Shown piece by piece: positions 5,158 to 7,665 of a stretch of 7,665 bases of DNA. Origin of the DNA: Actinomyces sp. (GTDB lineage: Bacteria > Actinomycetota > Acidimicrobiia > Acidimicrobiales > Aldehydirespiratoraceae). Below the pieces are notes generated by a model. The model saw nothing but the letters and a program-made list of their open reading frames with translations. It did no database searches and was not told the DNA's origin. The stretch is taken from assembly GCA_003697065.1 (NCBI GenBank), contig RFFY01000206.1:1-7665 (forward strand). The letters run 5' to 3'. How positions within the stretch are numbered: position 1 is the first letter of the stretch; every line of letters starts with the position of its first letter. The position numbers and the translations under genes were made by a program.

Positions 5158-5909
5158 CACCGCTGCTCGCCGAGGGCCCGCCTCAGCAGGGAACGGTGGA
5201 TGGTCTCCCCCAACGCCACGATGCGCGACAGGTCCCGCCGGACCCGGGCCGCTTCGTCGGGCCGGCCCGAGCGCGGGGCCGCCACCTGTTCGAGCACGCC
5301 GGCCTCCCGGTCGGCGGCCACCTTGTACATGCGCAGATGACGGGGCCCGAGCCCGAAGCCCAGGAGTTCGGCGGCGGCCCGGGCCACGAGCAGGCACTCG
5401 TCGTCGTAGCGGGGCTCGCCGTCGACGTCGACGGGCGCCAGCAGACCCAGACGCTCGAGCTCGACGATCGAGGCCTCGTCGAGGCCGGCGGCCCGGGCCA
5501 GCTCTCCCCGCCCCAGACTCACCGAGCTGACCGGCCCGGCGAGGGGGTCGTCGCCGGCGGCGGGACGGGCCCCACCGCCGCCGGAGGCCGGCGCCGGGTC
5601 GGCGTCGCGGCGGGCGAACAGGGACGGTTCGGCCGGCGTGGGGGGCGCCGCCGGGACCGCTCCCCCCTCGCTCTCCAGACGCCGCTTGATCACCTTGAGG
5701 GGCAGGAAGTGATCACGTTGTTGGGTGAGGATCCACCGGAGCCGCTCGATGTCGCTCGGGTAGAACTTGCGGTATCCCGACGGCGTGCGTTCGGGGTGGA
5801 TCAACCCCTGGGACTCGAGGAAGCGGATCTTGGAGATGGTGATGTCGGGGAACTCCTCGCGCAGCAGGGAGAGGACCTCACCGATGGAGTGGTGGCCGCG
5901 GGCGGTCAT
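5157..5909 (-). CDS. ftsR: FtsR-type MerR-family regulator, Rv1828-like
   Basis: A 250-residue DNA-binding regulator. The N-terminal MerR domain (about 7-80) contains HSIGEVLSLLREEFPDITIS (7-26), then KIRFLESQGLIHPERTPSGYRKFYPSDI (27-54), and ends in ILTQQRDHFLPLKVIKRRL (60-78). It is nearly superimposable on M. tuberculosis Rv1828 (SIGAVLDLL, DVTISKIRFLE, QRDHYLPLKVI). After a Pro/Ala/Gly-rich linker (about 83-127) a second domain (about 130-245) contains SVSLGRGELARAAGLDE, FGLGPRHLRMYKVAADREAG and a C-terminal helix ending ETIHRSLLRRAL, also as in Rv1828. The Corynebacterium glutamicum homologue FtsR activates ftsZ, so control of division is the likely role; that is transferred by homology. 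Its ATG overlaps the FHA stop by four bases (ATGA), and it is coupled to hpt downstream. No metal-binding cysteines are present. Confidence 0.95.
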   Translation of the reverse strand: MTARGHHSIGEVLSLLREEFPDITISKIRFLESQGLIHPERTPSGYRKFYPSDIERLRWILTQQRDHFLPLKVIKRRLESEGGAVPAAPPTPAEPSLFARRDADPAPASGGGGARPAAGDDPLAGPVSSVSLGRGELARAAGLDEASIVELERLGLLAPVDVDGEPRYDDECLLVARAAAELLGFGLGPRHLRMYKVAADREAGVLEQVAAPRSGRPDEAARVRRDLSRIVALGETIHRSLLRRALGEQR

Positions 5910-6385
5910 CGTCGCGGCCCCGTCCCGTGGGCGAACACCAGGCGGTAGCGCCCGATCAGGACCTCGTCGCCGTCGTGCAGCGGCGCCTCCTCGACGAGTT
6001 CGCGGTTGACGTAGGTCCCGTTGAGCGAGCCGACGTCGCGGACGCGGTAGCCCTGCTCGTCACGCACCACCTCGGCGTGGCGTCGCGAGACGGTGATGTC
6101 GTCGAGGAAGATGTCGCTGTCGGGATGTCGTCCGATGGTGACGACCCCGGCGTCGAGGGCGAAACGCGAACCCGCCAGGGGCCCCTGCACGATGACGAAG
6201 AGGGCTTCGTCGGCGCCGAACGCCGACCGGTCGACGTCGACGCCGGCCGCCACCTCGCCGTCGTCGATGTGGACCACCGGCACGTCGCCGGTGCGCTCCG
6301 ACGACAGGGGGGCGCCGCACGAGGAGCAGAAACGCGCGCCGGGGTCGTTGTGGTGGCCGCAGGCGTCACAGACCTCGCCGCCCAC
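5906..6385 (-). CDS. Zinc-ribbon and FHA-domain protein, GarA-like
   Basis: A 159-residue protein with two parts. Residues 6-23 form a zinc ribbon with C6xxC9 and C20xxC23. Residues about 62-152 form an FHA domain that binds phosphothreonine: TIGRHPDSDIFLDDITVSRR (83-102) and VGSLNGTYVNRE (118-129), with R86, S100, R101, H103 and N122 in the usual binding positions. The FHA part is very close to M. tuberculosis GarA (Rv1827), which sits at the same place after gcvH and controls 2-oxoglutarate-using enzymes. GarA's N-terminal ETTS phosphorylation motif is absent here. The GTG start at 6385 is chosen because it keeps the first cysteine pair and has GGGGAG nine bases upstream. It follows gcvH by six bases and overlaps ftsR by ATGA. 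A GarA-like metabolic role is plausible but its regulation must differ. Confidence 0.93.
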   Translation of the reverse strand: MGGEVCDACGHHNDPGARFCSSCGAPLSSERTGDVPVVHIDDGEVAAGVDVDRSAFGADEALFVIVQGPLAGSRFALDAGVVTIGRHPDSDIFLDDITVSRRHAEVVRDEQGYRVRDVGSLNGTYVNRELVEEAPLHDGDEVLIGRYRLVFAHGTGPRR

Positions 6386-6391
6386 CGTCGG

Positions 6392-6772
6392 TCACTCCCC
6401 GATGAGGGAGCGGTAGGCGCCGGCGTCGAGAAGGGAGTCGAGCTGGGCCGGGTCGCGGGGCTCGACGACGATCAGCCACCCCGCCCCGTAGGGATCGGTG
6501 TTGACCAGCTCGGGCCGGTCGCCGAGCTCGCCGTTGACCTCGACGACCTCGCCGTCGACCGGGGAGAACAGCTCGGAGACCGACTTGGTGGATTCGACCT
6601 CGCCGAAGGCTTCGCCCGCCGTGACGGTGGCGCCGACATCGGGGAGATCGACGAACACCACGTCACCCAGGGCGTCCTGGGCGTAGTCGGTGATCCCGAT
6701 CCTGACCCGCTGCCCCTCGAGGAGGGCCCATTCGTGGTCGTTGGAGTAGCGCAGGTTCTCGGGTACGTCCAT
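6392..6772 (-). CDS. gcvH: Glycine cleavage system H protein
   Basis: H protein carries the aminomethyl intermediate from glycine between the P, T and L proteins on a lipoyl group, in the cytoplasm. The 126 residues match the family length. The lipoylation site is Lys63 in GEVESTKSVSELFSPVDGEV (57-76). Other family motifs are YSNDHEWALLEGQRVRIGIT (9-28), DYAQDALGDVVFVDLPDVG (29-47), and GWLIVVEP and LLDAGAYRSLIGE at the C-terminus. The ATG at 6772 is chosen because the family begins MDVPENLRYS here. No ribosome binding site is seen, but TAGGTT ends seven bases before it, so a leaderless message is likely. It heads the run gcvH-FHA-ftsR-hpt. The same gcvH-FHA-MerR order is found in mycobacteria. 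The matching gcvT is at the far end of the cluster and gcvP is not in the window. Confidence 0.97.
   Translation of the reverse strand: MDVPENLRYSNDHEWALLEGQRVRIGITDYAQDALGDVVFVDLPDVGATVTAGEAFGEVESTKSVSELFSPVDGEVVEVNGELGDRPELVNTDPYGAGWLIVVEPRDPAQLDSLLDAGAYRSLIGE
6395..6400 (-). promoter_or_regulatory. Ribosome binding site of the FHA gene
   Basis: GGGGAG lies nine bases before the GTG at 6385, within the last codons of gcvH. It supports the GTG start and translation linked to gcvH. Confidence 0.6.
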
Positions 6773-6779
6773 CGCGGCA

Positions 6780-6785
6780 AACCTA
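6780..6785 (-). promoter_or_regulatory. -10-like hexamer suggesting a leaderless gcvH message
   Basis: TAGGTT is followed by TGCCGCG and then the ATG at 6772, so the A of the ATG would be the first transcribed base. No Shine-Dalgarno sequence is visible and no clear -35. This is the usual appearance of leaderless actinobacterial promoters. Confidence 0.5.
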
Positions 6786-6816
6786 GCCGATGGGCCCTGC
6801 ACGGACCGCCACCTGG

Positions 6817-6832
6817 ACCCGGCGGGCCGGGT
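6817..6832 (-). terminator. Hairpin after the phosphomannomutase-type gene
   Basis: ACCCGG-(4 bases)-CCGGGT is a perfect six-base-pair stem, 14 bases after the upstream gene's stop and 31 bases before the gcvH -10-like hexamer. It has no T tract. Its position fits a terminator isolating gcvH. Confidence 0.35.
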
Positions 6833-6846
6833 GCGGCCACGCCCGC

Positions 6847-7665
6847 TCAGGAGCGCACGAGCTGCTCGAGGCGACGGACGTACTCGTCGGCGAGGCGCGA
6901 GGCGGCCAGGGGTCCGTCGCCCTCGGCGATGATGCGGGTGATGGGCTCGTCGGGGTCGGGCAGGACGAGGACCCATCCCTGCTCGTGGTGGATGCGGACA
7001 CCGTCGACGAGGTCGACCCGGCGGTCCTTGGACTGCTCGACGAGGATCCGCATCACCGCCCCCTTCTGCTCCCACGGGGTGACGACCTCGCGACTGGTCA
7101 TGTGGACCTCGGGGACCTCGTCGAGGACCTCCGACAGGTGCCGGCCGGCGCCGGCCAGGCGGTCGAGGAGGACGGCGAAGGAGGCCACGGCGTCGAAGCA
7201 CGGCATGAACTCGGGGACGATGAGACGACCCTCGGTGTCGGCGCCGAGCACGACGAAGGGTTGGGCGGACGCGGCCATGATGGCCGCCGACGAGGTGGGG
7301 GTGAGCACGAGCTCGCCGCCCCTGTCGCGCACCATGTCGTCGAGGTGGCGGGTGAACGACACGGGCGCCACGACCCGGGCTCCGTCGAGGTCGTCGTGGA
7401 GGGCGACGAGGGCGAGCACCAGGCGGGCGTCGGACACCACCCGGCCCCGGTCGTCGATCACGGTGAGCTGCTCGCCACCGGGGCTGAACACCGCCCCCAC
7501 CCGGGCGGCTGAGGCCCGGACCAGATCGGACACGGCCGCCGCGTGCTCGTCGCGCGAGAAGCGGGTGGCCCCCGGCGTGGAGATGTAGGGGTTGATGGCG
7601 AGCACGTCGGCCCCGAGCTTGCCGAGGAGGTTGGGCATGGCGAACGAGACCGCCCCGAAGCCGTA
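6847..7665 (-). CDS. Phosphomannomutase-type protein, C-terminal part (5' end outside window)
   Basis: The reading frame enters at the right edge with YGFGAVSFAMPNLLGKLGAD, the family's YG-x(n)-PNLLxKLGADV element, and runs to a TGA at 6847-6849: 272 residues of an alpha-D-phosphohexomutase. An internal ATG at 7638 is not the start. VLAINPYIST and GAVFSPGGEQLTVIDDRGRV correspond to domain II, VVLGADTEGRLIVPEFMPC to domain III, and GWVLVLPDPDEPITRIIAEG to the C-terminal domain. Three catalytic motifs are altered: the metal loop DxDxDR reads SPGGEQL, the sugar loop GEESGH is missing, and the phosphate loop PSGTEP reads PDPDEPI. This matches the mutase-like C-terminus of actinobacterial proteins annotated as mannose-1-phosphate guanylyltransferase/phosphomannomutase, with an N-terminal nucleotidyltransferase expected outside the window. 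It may be a regulatory or sugar-binding domain rather than an active mutase. Confidence 0.87.
   Translation of the reverse strand, partial: YGFGAVSFAMPNLLGKLGADVLAINPYISTPGATRFSRDEHAAAVSDLVRASAARVGAVFSPGGEQLTVIDDRGRVVSDARLVLALVALHDDLDGARVVAPVSFTRHLDDMVRDRGGELVLTPTSSAAIMAASAQPFVVLGADTEGRLIVPEFMPCFDAVASFAVLLDRLAGAGRHLSEVLDEVPEVHMTSREVVTPWEQKGAVMRILVEQSKDRRVDLVDGVRIHHEQGWVLVLPDPDEPITRIIAEGDGPLAASRLADEYVRRLEQLVRS

Noticed and set aside
5155..5397. Upstream extension of hpt by 80 residues
   Set aside because: The extra residues overlap ftsR in another frame and are low-complexity Arg/Pro/Gly. The ATG at 5157 is coupled to the ftsR stop.
6773..6846. Glycine riboswitch upstream of gcvH
   Set aside because: The gap is only 74 bases, contains a simple hairpin and a -10-like hexamer, and lacks room for the aptamer. 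The gcvT gene has only 28 bases upstream.
6773..7201. Upstream extension of gcvH to 269 residues
   Set aside because: The extension overlaps the mutase-type gene in another frame, and the H-protein family starts at the ATG at 6772.
5927..7588. A 553-residue open frame on the plus strand opposite the FHA gene, gcvH and the mutase-type gene
   Set aside because: The three minus-strand genes have clear family motifs. This frame has none, and changes character along its length.
1..7665. CRISPR arrays, tRNA or rRNA genes, insertion sequences or a defence system
   Set aside because: I saw no regularly spaced repeats, no tRNA-like cloverleaf, no transposase and no terminal inverted repeats. The gene content is core metabolism and regulation.

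Overview
The window is very GC-rich, and G/C dominates third codon positions throughout, as in a high-GC actinobacterium. The strongest taxonomic clue is gene order. Reading down the minus strand, gcvH, a GarA-like FHA protein, an FtsR-type MerR regulator, a bifunctional-nuclease (DUF151) protein and a second MerR regulator follow the order I know from Mycobacterium tuberculosis Rv1826-Rv1830. Several extra genes and the diverged sequences suggest a deep actinobacterial branch (Acidimicrobiia-like). That placement is inference.

Layout. Positions 2-1264 (plus strand) hold the 3' part of a gene for an unrecognised protein with a Pro/Ala/Thr-rich linker and six cysteines. It converges on everything else, which is on the minus strand. 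From the right edge these are: the C-terminal part of a degenerate phosphomannomutase-type protein (6847-7665), gcvH (6392-6772), a zinc-ribbon + FHA protein (5906-6385), ftsR (5157-5909), hpt (4531-5157), the DUF151 protein (3977-4474), a two-CBS protein (3392-3826), a Rv1830/ResR-like MerR regulator (2742-3212), a small PD-(D/E)XK-like protein (2411-2734) and gcvT (1297-2382). There is no gene-free stretch over 300 bases. The largest gaps are 3213-3391 and 3827-3976, and both contain promoter-like sequences.

Transcription units, inferred. FHA-ftsR-hpt is tightly coupled (ATGA overlap, then a one-base TGATG overlap) and follows gcvH by 6 bases. A strong hairpin straddles the hpt stop. gcvH and the DUF151 gene each have a TAGGnT -10-like hexamer ending 6-7 bases before the start codon, which suggests leaderless transcripts. 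The CBS gene and the second MerR gene each have a GGGGAGG ribosome binding site six bases from the start, and a promoter-like sequence upstream. The second MerR gene, the small nuclease-like gene and gcvT form a compact tail operon.

Biology. The cluster joins two glycine-cleavage proteins (H and T; no P protein is visible), a GarA-like FHA protein (GarA controls 2-oxoglutarate/glutamate metabolism in mycobacteria), two MerR regulators whose relatives control growth and division, and purine salvage. The points most worth a second look are two DnaA-box-like repeats 21 bp apart in the promoter of the second MerR gene, the replacement of GarA's phospho-switch N-terminus by a zinc ribbon, and the separate nuclease-like protein that I recall as an N-terminal extension of some Hpt proteins.
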